A stretch of 64,000 nucleotides of DNA from Clostridium_AD sp964467165 (GTDB lineage Bacteria; Bacillota; Clostridia; Clostridiales; Clostridiaceae), in NCBI GenBank assembly GCA_964467165.1, contig CAYXOL010000007.1:1-64000 (forward strand). The letters run 5' to 3'. This document shows positions 8,736-15,190 of this stretch, one piece after another; position 1 is the first letter of the stretch, and the number at the start of each line of letters is the position of its first letter. The notes beneath the pieces are model-generated. The model saw only the letters and a list, made by a program, of their open reading frames with translations, did no database searches and was not told the DNA's origin. Made by a program: the position numbers and the translations under genes.

Positions 8736-8933
8736 TAAAAACGCAGTTAATACTTTATGGTTGGGTAGGGATAGAATCTAAGCTAAAAACATCTCTATTG
8801 ATTATATTGACATAAAAAACTAAATCCATATTTAGATTATTATACTCCAGTAATTATAGCCAATGACTAAGGATAGTAGAATAAAAGTAATGTAAGGCTA
8901 GAATTTTTTACCTTAAATACCATTAAAATAAAA

Positions 8934-8963
8934 GTATAAAATGCCTTAAGTAAGTACATTATA
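8934..8963 (+). promoter_or_regulatory. Sigma-G-like promoter of the SASP gene
   Basis: GTATA (8934-8938), an 18-bp spacer and CATTATA (8957-8963) match the published forespore sigma-G form GHATR-N18-CATNMTA. It lies 46 bp before a spore-protein gene, the expected class of target. Confidence 0.6.
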
Positions 8964-9008
8964 ATAGTACAAAAACAAAATAAATTTAATTTAAGGAGGT
9001 CACATATA

Positions 9009-9191
9009 ATGTCATACAGAAGTTTAGTACCAGAAGCGAAAGCAGGATTAAATAAATTTAAAATGGAAACTGCAAATCAGTTAGGAGTAAGCTTTACAGA
9101 CTATAATGGTGACTTAACATCAAGACAATGTGGTTCAGTTGGTGGAGAAATGGTTAAGAAAATGGTAGAGCAATACGAAAGAAACTTATAA
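9009..9191 (+). CDS. Alpha/beta-type small acid-soluble spore protein
   Basis: A 60-residue DNA-coating protein made in the forespore, protecting spore DNA and degraded at germination. The C-terminal family block is present as YNGDLTSRQCGSVGGEMVKKM. TAAGGAGG lies 7 bases before the ATG. Two oddities are visible. The site cut by the germination protease GPR, typically E(I/F)ASE, reads ETANQ at residues 20-24, so its last Glu is Gln. The Asn usual in RQNGSVGG is Cys41. Both could affect turnover or ageing of the protein. Confidence 0.93.
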   Translation: MSYRSLVPEAKAGLNKFKMETANQLGVSFTDYNGDLTSRQCGSVGGEMVKKMVEQYERNL

Positions 9192-9305
9192 AAGTAATTA
9201 GATAAGGTGTATAGCAAAGCTGTATGCCTTATTTTTGTTAGTAGATACAAGTAAAACGTATTTGAATTTATGATAAATAATCAATAATCTATTTGGTATA
9301 GCTAT

Positions 9306-9334
9306 TTGACTTATGATACTTGAAGGGATATAAT
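9306..9334 (+). promoter_or_regulatory. Sigma-A-type promoter of tRNA-Glu
   Basis: TTGACT (9306-9311), 17-bp spacer, TATAAT (9329-9334), 20 bp before the mature tRNA. Confidence 0.7.
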
Positions 9335-9354
9335 ATATCTCGTAGTGTTAATTC

Positions 9355-9429
9355 GGCTCCTTGGTCAAGAGGTTAAGACACCACCCTCTCACGGTGGAAT
9401 CAGGGGTTCAATTCCCCTAGGAGTCACCA
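9355..9429 (+). tRNA. tRNA-Glu (anticodon CUC)
   Basis: A 75-base gene including encoded CCA. Acceptor GGCTCCT pairs with AGGAGTC, the anticodon stem is CCACC/GGTGG with loop CTCTCAC (anticodon CUC, reading GAG), and the T-arm is AGGGG-TTCAATT-CCCCT. C34 isoacceptors supplement the main U34 species in AT-rich clostridia. It marks the left end of the accessory stretch described in the summary. Confidence 0.95.
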
Positions 9430-9439
9430 AAACGTTGAA

Positions 9440-9479
9440 ATAGCAAGCTTTGCAGTGATGTGAAACTTGCTATTTTTTT
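9440..9479 (+). terminator. Terminator after tRNA-Glu
   Basis: ATAGCAAG (9440-9447) pairs with CTTGCTAT (9466-9473), followed by seven T. Confidence 0.75.
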
Positions 9480-9582
9480 ATTTTCTTGCACTTTTCCCGC
9501 ACTAGAAAAGTAAAAAAATAAAAGGGCTAAAATTCATAAATGCTTATTGAAATAATTCATTCAATAGGAGATGGTGCGGAAC

Positions 9583-9617
9583 ATAAAGATTAGAATATCT
9601 CTAATCTTTATATTTTT
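9583..9617 (+). terminator. Orphan terminator-like hairpin
   Basis: ATAAAGATTAGA (9583-9594) pairs perfectly with TCTAATCTTTAT (9600-9611), followed by ATTTTT. No intact gene precedes it, so it may be left over from a lost gene downstream of the tRNA. Confidence 0.5.
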
Positions 9618-9654
9618 CACTTTTAATTTGTATAGTCAAAGAAAAAATAGTAAG

Positions 9655-9683
9655 TTGACATAGATCTACTACTATGATAATCT
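9655..9683 (+). promoter_or_regulatory. Promoter of the guanidine riboswitch operon
   Basis: TTGACA (9655-9660) with candidate -10 elements GATAAT (9676-9681, 15-bp spacer) or TAATCT (9678-9683, 17-bp spacer), about 60 bp upstream of the riboswitch aptamer. Confidence 0.5.
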
Positions 9684-9686
9684 AAA

Positions 9687-9708
9687 TTTATAAGTTGCAA
9701 CTTACAAA
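9687..9708. promoter_or_regulatory. Palindromic operator candidate at the guanidine operon promoter
   Basis: TAAGTTGCAACTTA (9691-9704) is a perfect 14-bp palindrome that extends to 22 bp with one mismatch. It lies just downstream of the -10 region, where a bound repressor would block transcription. The form fits MarR- or TetR-family operators. No regulator gene of either type lies nearby. Confidence 0.45.
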
Positions 9709-9741
9709 TTAGAAATTACAAAAAAATTATATAGATTAGCT

Positions 9742-9862
9742 TTCTAGGGTTCCGCGGTTTATAACTGGCTGGTCCGAGAGAAGGCGCACAGGTAACTGTG
9801 TACACGGAAGGATAAAAGCCTGGGAGATATTTTAATAATATTTCTTATGGCTTCTTTTTTAT
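9742..9862 (+). ncRNA. Guanidine-I (ykkC) riboswitch with terminator
   Basis: The conserved ykkC core is present in order: CTAGGGTTCCG (from 9744), CTGGTCCGAGAG (9768-9780 region), ACACGGAAGGATAAAAGCC (from 9802) and TGGGAG. Free guanidinium binds this aptamer and switches transcription on. AAGCC, shared with the aptamer, can pair with GGCTT before a T-rich run (to about 9862), giving the expected terminator that ligand binding prevents. The target gene at 9936 encodes a guanidinium exporter of the SMR family, as is usual for this class. Confidence 0.93.
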
Positions 9863-9935
9863 TCTTTTTTCTTTTAAATAAGCCATGAGATATTACTATA
9901 CTAATCTTAACTACTAATTTAGGGAGGTAAAGTTT

Positions 9936-10256
9936 ATGGAATGGATTTATTTAGTTATAGCAGGTTTTTTTGAAGTAGGCTGGGCAATAGGGCTGAAGTA
10001 TTCACAAGGATTTACAAAAATATTACCTAGTATATTAACTGTTATAGGAATGGTTGCAAGTTTCTATTTTTTATCATTGTCTTTAAAAAATTTGCCACTA
10101 GGCAATGCATATGCAATTTGGACAGGTATAGGAACTGTTGGGACTGTAGTATTAGGTATTATTTTATTTAAAGAACCGTTTAATGTGATGCGTCTGATTT
10201 GTATTGTATTTATAGTTAGTGGAATCGTTGGTCTAAAATTAATATCGATAGATTAA
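9936..10256 (+). CDS. gdx: Guanidinium exporter, SMR family (Gdx/SugE type)
   Basis: A 106-residue, four-helix proton-coupled exporter of the small multidrug resistance family. The essential Glu13 lies in GFFEVGWAIGLKYS, and the Gdx-type block GNAYAIWTGIGTVGT is present, distinguishing it from EmrE-like drug exporters. It expels guanidinium in exchange for protons as a dual-topology homodimer. GGGAGG precedes the ATG by 7 bases. Control by the upstream guanidine-I riboswitch supports the substrate strongly. Confidence 0.93.
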   Translation: MEWIYLVIAGFFEVGWAIGLKYSQGFTKILPSILTVIGMVASFYFLSLSLKNLPLGNAYAIWTGIGTVGTVVLGIILFKEPFNVMRLICIVFIVSGIVGLKLISID

Positions 10257-10357
10257 TAATCGTATATAGTTTAAAAATAGCAAAAAATAAGTATAATATT
10301 CCCTAAAGAGAAGTGGTAAGGGTAAAATATGTAGCTATCTCATTTTAATTTAAAGGA

Positions 10358-10861
10358 GAGGCATTTCAAAAATTTAAAACAAAGAAAGGTGAAAGGTCAT
10401 CCATTGAGGCATTACTAAAGCGAGTGCATAATGGAAAGCATTTAGGAGCTATTAATCCTCTAGTTGATATTTACAACTCTATTTCATTAATATACGCGTT
10501 GCCTTGCGGTGGTGAGGATATGGACAAATTTGCTGCTGATATAAGACTTACTAAAGCAGTTAGAAATGAAAATTTTGTTACACTAGGAACGGATGAAAAT
10601 GCGCCACCTTATGAAGGTGAAATAGTTTATAAAGATAATGAAGGAGCAATTTGCAGATGTTTTAATTGGCGTGAAGCAGTAAGAACAATGCTTGCTGAAA
10701 ATACAAATAACGCTTTTTTATGTATTGAATTGGTTGATGAAAAAAATATGGAATTTGAGAATGCCCTAAAAGAACTGGCAAAAACATTACAAAACCATTT
10801 AGGAGGAACAACTCAAATTTCAATTTTGGATATTAACAATAAGAAGATATCAATTGATTAA
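10358..10861 (+). pseudogene. 5'-truncated B3/4-domain protein gene
   Basis: The reading frame resembles the C-terminal two-thirds of B3/4 (tRNA-synthetase beta-subunit-like) domain proteins: FKTKKGERSSIEALLKR, then NPLVDIYNSISLIYALPCGG, GTDENAPPYEGEIVYKD and a typical C-terminus. Similarity begins abruptly near 10358; upstream the frame runs into a stop at 10346-10348 and lacks the expected 70-80 N-terminal residues. The only usable start, GTG 10424, lies inside the domain and has no ribosome binding site. I read this as a deletion-truncated pseudogene, though a short product from GTG 10424 (145 residues) cannot be excluded. Confidence 0.75.
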
Positions 10862-10882
10862 TTTAGTTTGGAGGGATGATAA

Positions 10883-11053
10883 ATGAGTATTTTCAATTAC
10901 AAGGACGTTTATTTAGAAGATGGCCTAAGGGTTATGGAAGTTAATATTCTACCAGAAAAATATTGCAACTTCGATTGGATATTCTGTCCAATTGGAAGGT
11001 CAAACAATAAAATAGATACGCCACAGTCTTTTTATGAAATGGAGAATTCATAA
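10883..11053 (+). pseudogene. Truncated radical SAM protein gene
   Basis: A 56-residue frame starting at ATG 10883 behind GGAGGG. It reads LRVMEVNILPEKYCNFDWIFCPIGRS in two adjoining parts, close to the start of small radical SAM enzymes with a CxxxCxxC iron-sulfur motif. Here the middle Cys is Trp (C-NFD-W-IF-C), so the cluster could not form normally. TAA at 11051 then ends the frame, after which RELEGILK continues in frame for 12 codons. Both changes point to a decayed gene. A terminator follows at 11097. Confidence 0.6.
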
Positions 11054-11096
11054 AGAGAACTTGAAGGCATCTTAAAAAATAGTACGTAACAACGAG

Positions 11097-11120
11097 GGCA
11101 CCTAAGAGGGTGTCTTTTTA
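11097..11120 (+). terminator. Terminator after the radical SAM remnant
   Basis: GGCACC (11097-11102) pairs with GGTGTC (11109-11114, one G-T pair), followed by TTTTT. Confidence 0.6.
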
Positions 11121-11222
11121 ATGCGAAAATATTAGGTAGATTAAAGTTATTTGCAATAAATTTCAATTATGTGCAATTATATTCCTTATTTCGTTACAAT
11201 TGGTAATGGAAGGAGGGATATT

Positions 11223-11387
11223 ATGACACAATTAAAAGAAATAACACAAAAAATTGAAGAACTCAGAGCTTTAATGTATCAGTTAATGAATGAAAAAGAA
11301 AAGTTAACTGACCCAGAATTAGTAGTACTTAGCCAAAAGCTAGATGATCTACTAAACAAATATGATAGATTAATAAACAGAAGTTAA
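11223..11387 (+). CDS. Spo0E-family aspartyl-phosphate phosphatase
   Basis: A 54-residue helical-hairpin protein with the family motif SQKLDDLLNKY (residues 37-47; Ser37 to Asp41 is the SxxxD active region). Such proteins dephosphorylate Spo0A~P and delay sporulation. ATG 11223 is chosen because AAGGAGGG lies just upstream; the frame is open 18 codons further but without a site. It is intact, unlike its neighbours, and has its own terminator at 11425. Confidence 0.85.
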   Translation: MTQLKEITQKIEELRALMYQLMNEKEKLTDPELVVLSQKLDDLLNKYDRLINRS

Positions 11388-11424
11388 TAATTTATCGTTT
11401 AAAATCAAAATTACACAGTAATTA

Positions 11425-11449
11425 AGGGGACTTTAATAGTCCTCTTTCT
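11425..11449 (+). terminator. Terminator after the Spo0E-like gene
   Basis: AGGGGACT (11425-11432) pairs with AGTCCTCT (11438-11445), followed by a short T-rich tract. Confidence 0.65.
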
Positions 11450-11616
11450 AATTTTAAAAATTTTGGAGGTACTCCATGAATGACGAAGTATGGAATTAAG
11501 AAGGGGGTGCCTAAACGAATAACTAAGCGGGTTTGGAGTTAACAATTCCGAATGCAAGGATATTTTAAAAGTGTTATATTTATATATCTAAATATTCTAA
11601 TATAACAAAATGCTTA
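11450..11616. other. Intergenic stretch with a 20-codon basic peptide frame
   Basis: GGAGG at 11465 is followed by ATG 11476 (7 codons) and, in another frame, ATG 11480, which encodes a 20-residue, strongly basic peptide (MTKYGIKKGVPKRITKRVWS) ending at 11542. The peptide could be real, or the tail of a lost gene. I see nothing else before the promoter at 11617. Confidence 0.2.
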
Positions 11617-11646
11617 TTGACAGATAGGGATTAGATATGTTAACAT
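11617..11646 (+). promoter_or_regulatory. Promoter of the 4Fe-4S/DUF302/DUF2892 group
   Basis: TTGACA (11617-11622), 18-bp spacer, TAACAT (11641-11646). The palindrome at 11647-11675 lies immediately downstream. Confidence 0.5.
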
Positions 11647-11675
11647 CTATATATACCCTATAGGGGTATATATAG
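11647..11675. promoter_or_regulatory. CsoR/CstR-like operator
   Basis: Arms CTATATATACCC (11647-11658) and GGGTATATATAG (11664-11675) flank TATAG. The ATACCC-TATA-GGGGTAT core with G-tracts is the form bound by CsoR (copper) and CstR (persulfide) repressors. It sits where the repressor would cover the start site. DUF302 and DUF2892 genes downstream fit a sulfur or metal stress regulon. No CsoR-family gene is in the window. Confidence 0.55.
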
Positions 11676-11690
11676 ATGGAGATAAAGTTT

Positions 11691-11759
11691 ATGAAATTCG
11701 AAGTAATTAAGAATAGATGCCACAAAATCATACTCGTCAACCATTATCTTCAAATTTAA
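11691..11759 (+). pseudogene. Probable frameshifted ferredoxin-like gene start
   Basis: ATG 11691 follows GGAG and begins MKFEVIKNRC, a start I associate with small 4Fe-4S proteins continuing CPQNH. The frame instead runs to a stop at 11757. Restoring one C after 11720 gives CPQNHT, so a single-base deletion is likely; the rest is degenerate or deleted. Weak evidence based on remembered family sequence. Confidence 0.35.
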
Positions 11760-11792
11760 ATATTGATATGCAGCTGCGCAGGAGATGATTTA

Positions 11793-12371
11793 ATGGAAAG
11801 GATATTGAATATGAAGAAAAGAAACAATTTGTACATATTAACCATATTATTTTTCACACTTGGATTTTTTAATATTATTTTTGCGTGGTTTGGGTTTGCA
11901 TGCATGATTATTCCATTTGTATTATTAGCAAAGGACGGTAAGAAAACCTGGTGTAAGAGTTATTGTCCAAGAGCGAATTTGTTTACAGTATTATTTAAAG
12001 ATAAATCTTTAAAAGGTAAGAGGGAACCTAAATGGCTAACAAATGGTGATGCAAAATGGTTTTTCATAATTTATTTTAGTTTTAATTTATTTATTATATT
12101 TATATCAACTTTAATGGTATTCAGGGGTAGAATAGATGCTATGGAAAAGGTGAGATTTATGATTGCATTTCAACTTCCATGGAATATGCCTCAACTTTTA
12201 AACATAAGTTCTATACCAAATTGGGCAGTGCACTTATCCTTTAGAGTTTATTCTATGATGGTTACTACCACTGTAATAGGAATGGTTCTTGGTTTTATGT
12301 ATAGGCCTAGAATATGGTGTACAATATGTCCTATAAATACGATATCTGATATGGCAATGAAAAAAATATAA
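11793..12371 (+). CDS. Membrane 4Fe-4S-binding protein (Fer4_5/NapH-like)
   Basis: A 192-residue integral membrane protein with four or five hydrophobic helices. Two short cysteine motifs follow helices: TWCKSYCPRANLF near residue 50 and WCTICPINTISDM near residue 178. Such CxxxCP/CxxCP motifs occur in polyferredoxin-like membrane electron carriers of the NapH/CcoG type, so a redox role at the membrane is likely; the partner is unknown. AGGAG lies 8 bases before ATG 11793. First apparently intact gene after the CsoR-like operator. Confidence 0.7.
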   Translation: MERILNMKKRNNLYILTILFFTLGFFNIIFAWFGFACMIIPFVLLAKDGKKTWCKSYCPRANLFTVLFKDKSLKGKREPKWLTNGDAKWFFIIYFSFNLFIIFISTLMVFRGRIDAMEKVRFMIAFQLPWNMPQLLNISSIPNWAVHLSFRVYSMMVTTTVIGMVLGFMYRPRIWCTICPINTISDMAMKKI

Positions 12372-12387
12372 AATAGAGGAGGATACT

Positions 12388-12774
12388 ATGAGTATTAAAT
12401 ATTAAGTTAAATCTGAAAAGTCATTTGACGAGGCAGTTGAAAGCTTAAAAAAGAGTTTATCTGAAAATAAGTTTGGAGTGTTATTTGAACTTAACTTTAA
12501 GGATAAACTCAAAGAAAAAGGATTAGAGTTTGATAGCAATTTTAAGATTTTAGAAGTATGTAATCCAGTTCAAGCTCAAGAGGTATTAAGCAGAAATATT
12601 GAAGTAGGATATTTTTTGCCTTGTAAGATGGTAGTTTATGAAAAAGAAGGCTCTGTCCATATTGGAATGATTAAACCTACAGAACTTATACAGATGATAG
12701 GTAGCGAAGAAATTGTAGGCATATCGAGAGATATTGAGAATGTACTTAAGAAATCTATAGATGATGCGGTATAA
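12388..12774 (+). pseudogene. DUF302 gene interrupted by a stop at codon 6
   Basis: ATG 12388, preceded by GAGGAGG, encodes MSIKY and then TAA (12403-12405). The same frame continues with KSEKSFDEAVESLKKSLSEN and a complete DUF302 domain (FKILEVCNPVQAQEVL, VGYFLPCKMVVYE) to 12774. Without the stop this would be a normal 128-residue DUF302 protein. The next in-frame start candidate (GTG 12478) lies inside the domain without a ribosome binding site. A nonsense mutation or sequencing error are the two readings. Confidence 0.8.
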
Positions 12775-12795
12775 AAAAATGAGGAGGTATTTTAT

Positions 12796-12990
12796 ATGAA
12801 AAATGTTGGAAGTACAGATAAGGTAATTAGATATATTATTGGAGTTGCACTGTTAAGCCTTTTATTCATAATTCCAAGTAATTTGAAATTTTTGGGATTC
12901 ATAGGGCTAGTTCCTATATTAACTGCAGCCTTTAGTTTTTGTCCTCTATACGCTATATTGGGAACTAAAACATGTCCGGTTAAGAAGTAG
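12796..12990 (+). CDS. DUF2892 (YgaP-type) small membrane protein
   Basis: A 64-residue protein with two transmembrane helices, of the DUF2892 family found as the membrane tail of rhodanese-like YgaP and as separate small proteins in sulfur-handling operons. It begins MKNVGSTDKVIRYIIGV and has CPLYAILGTKTCP at the C-terminus, with two cysteines. GGAGG lies 9 bases before the ATG. Third gene downstream of the CsoR-like operator; a terminator follows at 13041. Confidence 0.85.
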   Translation: MKNVGSTDKVIRYIIGVALLSLLFIIPSNLKFLGFIGLVPILTAAFSFCPLYAILGTKTCPVKK

Positions 12991-13040
12991 AACAACCTGC
13001 ATAGTATCTTAAGGTAAAAGTAAGTTTAAGTATAAATAAG

Positions 13041-13070
13041 AAGTATGGCTTTGATTCCATACTTTTTTTT
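13041..13070 (+). terminator. Terminator after the DUF2892 gene
   Basis: AAGTATGG (13041-13048) pairs with CCATACTT (13057-13064), with a long T-run. Confidence 0.8.
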
Positions 13071-13169
13071 CGTTCAATATTAAGGTTCAATATATACATA
13101 TCCACTAGTTTGTTTTATAACTGCTTTGACTACTTTAATATATTAATCATTTTATTTTTGAATAGATAG

Positions 13170-13198
13170 TTGACAAACAAGATATTTAGGCATAAGAT
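13170..13198 (+). promoter_or_regulatory. Promoter of the first arsR operon
   Basis: TTGACA (13170-13175), 17-bp spacer, TAAGAT (13193-13198). The ArsR operator begins 6 bp downstream. Confidence 0.65.
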
Positions 13199-13203
13199 AC
13201 TTA

Positions 13204-13229
13204 TATACTCATATGGGTATATGAGTATA
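13204..13229. promoter_or_regulatory. ArsR operator (palindrome)
   Basis: TATACTCATAT (13204-13214) and ATATGAGTATA (13219-13229) are perfect 11-bp inverted arms around GGGT. It lies between the -10 and arsR. The right arm recurs exactly at 17862-17872 in front of arsC. Confidence 0.7.
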
Positions 13230-13265
13230 AGGTTGCTTAATTAAATACATAGGGAAGTGAAATAA

Positions 13266-13625
13266 ATGGAAAAATTGATGAATTTATTTAAAGTACTATC
13301 GGATGAAACTCGACTGAGAATTTTAGTATTGCTATATAATAAGAAACTTTGTGTATGTCAAATTCAAGGGATCTTAGAAGAAAGTCAACCTAAAATTTCA
13401 AAACACTTGGGTAAGCTAAGGGATATGGGTTTCGTAAAAGATGAGAGGCAAGAGAAATATATATATTATTACTTAGACCAAGATAATGAGTTGCTTAAAG
13501 ATATACTTATAAAAATAATCGCAAATTTAGAAAATTATCCTATAGTACAAAAGGATTTGAAAAACCTTCATAAGGGCGACGAATACGTGGAGACATTCAA
13601 GCTTAAATGTAATTGTGATAAGTAA
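13266..13625 (+). CDS. arsR: ArsR-family metalloregulator
   Basis: A 119-residue winged-helix repressor of the ArsR/SmtB family. The start of the second half of the DNA-reading core carries LCVCQIQ with Cys29 and Cys31, the usual trivalent arsenic/antimony site, and the recognition helix region reads SQPKISKHLGKLRDMGFV. Additional cysteines lie in the tail (KLKCNCDK). It should bind the palindrome at 13204-13229 and be released by As(III). The ATG follows GGGAAGTG. First gene of a unit with the permease and CSSC protein. Confidence 0.92.
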   Translation: MEKLMNLFKVLSDETRLRILVLLYNKKLCVCQIQGILEESQPKISKHLGKLRDMGFVKDERQEKYIYYYLDQDNELLKDILIKIIANLENYPIVQKDLKNLHKGDEYVETFKLKCNCDK

Positions 13626-13672
13626 TTTAATTAAAACAATTTTTAAAAATATTATACAGGTAGGTGACAAGC

Positions 13673-14689
13673 ATGAATGTAGTATCACAAATATTTAGTT
13701 GGATTAACAATGAAATTTTAAAAATGACTTGGCTCTCAAATCTTATTAAGAGTCTTGTAGAAAATGTATTTGGATTGTCAATTAAAGAAAGATTAGGTGG
13801 AAGTATACATTTTTTCATTTATGACACTATAAAAATATTTATATTGTTATCCGTTTTGATTTTCCTTATATCCTATATTCAAAGTTATTTTCCACCAGAA
13901 AGAACAAAAAAACTTCTTGGGAACATTAAAGGAATTAAGGGAAATATACTAGGGGCACTACTTGGAACTATTACACCTTTTTGTAGTTGTTCTAGTATTC
14001 CAATATTTATAGGATTTAACTCAGCAGGCTTGCCGCTGGGAATAACCTTTTCCTTCCTTATATCTTCACCACTTGTAGATTTGGCATCCTTATTAATTTT
14101 AATGTCTTTTTTCGGTCCAAGGATTGCTATAGCCTACGTTGTTGTAGGACTAATTTTAGCAGTAATCGGTGGATCCCTTATTGATAAATTAGGTCTTGAG
14201 GATTACGTAGAAGGTTATGTCAAAGAAATAGAAAATGTAGACGTAGAAATAGCTGAGATGACAAGAAATGAGAGAATATCTTATTCAAAACAGCAGGTCA
14301 AGGATGTATTTCATAAGGTCTGGATATATGTACTAATTGGTGTTGGTATTGGTGCTGCCATTCACAATTGGATACCTCAATCTGTAATAGAAACTGTAGT
14401 TGGAAATAACAATCCATTTGCAGTATTACTAGCTACTGCTGTTGGTATACCAATGTATGCTGACATATTTGGAACACTACCAATAGCAGAAGCGTTATTT
14501 GGTAAAGGGGTAGGAATTGGTACGGTATTATCCTTTATGATGGCAGTAACTGCGCTTTCACTTCCATCGTTAATTATGCTTAGTAAGGTTGTTAAACCTA
14601 AATTATTAGGTATATTTGTGGCTATAGTTGCAACAGGGATAATTATAATAGGATATTTATTTAATGCATTTTCATTTTTACTTGTTTAA
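13673..14689 (+). CDS. ArsP/DUF318-type permease
   Basis: A 338-residue membrane permease with about eight helices. The family hallmark TPFCSCSSIPIFIGF lies near residue 100, with the second conserved block GIPMYADIFGTLPIAEALF near 255. ArsP members export trivalent organoarsenicals such as methylarsenite; other DUF318 permeases have unknown cargo. Placement after an arsR supports arsenic. ATG 13673 follows AGGTGA by 5 bases; GTG 13664 overlaps that site and is less likely. It is followed 138 bp later by a redox-disulfide protein. Confidence 0.85.
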   Translation: MNVVSQIFSWINNEILKMTWLSNLIKSLVENVFGLSIKERLGGSIHFFIYDTIKIFILLSVLIFLISYIQSYFPPERTKKLLGNIKGIKGNILGALLGTITPFCSCSSIPIFIGFNSAGLPLGITFSFLISSPLVDLASLLILMSFFGPRIAIAYVVVGLILAVIGGSLIDKLGLEDYVEGYVKEIENVDVEIAEMTRNERISYSKQQVKDVFHKVWIYVLIGVGIGAAIHNWIPQSVIETVVGNNNPFAVLLATAVGIPMYADIFGTLPIAEALFGKGVGIGTVLSFMMAVTALSLPSLIMLSKVVKPKLLGIFVAIVATGIIIIGYLFNAFSFLLV

Positions 14690-14827
14690 CCACATTTTAG
14701 AATATGATTTAATACTAGAAGAGTATAATAAGATTGTGGTCTATATTTGAACAATAATATAAATTTAGGGGGATAACAATTAATATTTGGTATCTACCTA
14801 GCCATATATATAAAGGGAGGAATTATC

Positions 14828-15055
14828 ATGATAATTAAAGTTTTAGGTTCAGGATGTTCAAGTTGCAAAAAACTAGAGGAAAACACAAGAAAGGCAGTAG
14901 AGGAGTTAGGAATTGAGGCAACAATAGAAAAGGTTGAAGACTTTAAAAAAATAATGGCTTATGGAGTTATGAAAACACCTGCTTTAGTGGTAGATGAAAA
15001 AGTGAAGATAATGGGAAGAGTGCCATCAGCTGACGAAATTAAGAAATATTTATAA
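14828..15055 (+). CDS. Small redox-active disulfide protein (thioredoxin_3 type)
   Basis: A 75-residue thioredoxin-fold protein with the dithiol GCSSC (Cys10, Cys13) at the start of the first helix and the cis-Pro loop in MKTPALVVD. Proteins of this type are often found beside DUF318/ArsP permeases, where they may bind or reduce the cargo. A strong AAAGGGAGG precedes the ATG. A terminator lies at 15104. Confidence 0.88.
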   Translation: MIIKVLGSGCSSCKKLEENTRKAVEELGIEATIEKVEDFKKIMAYGVMKTPALVVDEKVKIMGRVPSADEIKKYL

Positions 15056-15103
15056 TTTCGTTAGGTAGTAGATTAAGATACATTACTAAATTCACATATT
15101 TGT

Positions 15104-15136
15104 AATAAGGGCCATATATTTTAGGCCCTTATTATT
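15104..15136 (+). terminator. Terminator after the CSSC protein gene
   Basis: AATAAGGGCC (15104-15113) pairs perfectly with GGCCCTTATT (15124-15133). The T-run is short. Confidence 0.65.
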
Positions 15137-15190
15137 CGGATTACACATCATAATATCATGATATAACGATTAATAAATTGGAGGGTTATA

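Noticed and set aside
9575..9663. Thirty-codon frame MVRNIKIRISLIF after tRNA-Glu
   Set aside because: It runs through the terminator-like hairpin at 9583-9611 and shows no coding signs.
12478..12774. Short DUF302 gene starting at GTG 12478
   Set aside because: Start lies inside the domain with no ribosome binding site; the broken full frame from 12388 explains it better.
12792..12995. Minus-strand frame opposite the DUF2892 gene
   Set aside because: Antisense shadow of a clear plus-strand gene with a good ribosome binding site.
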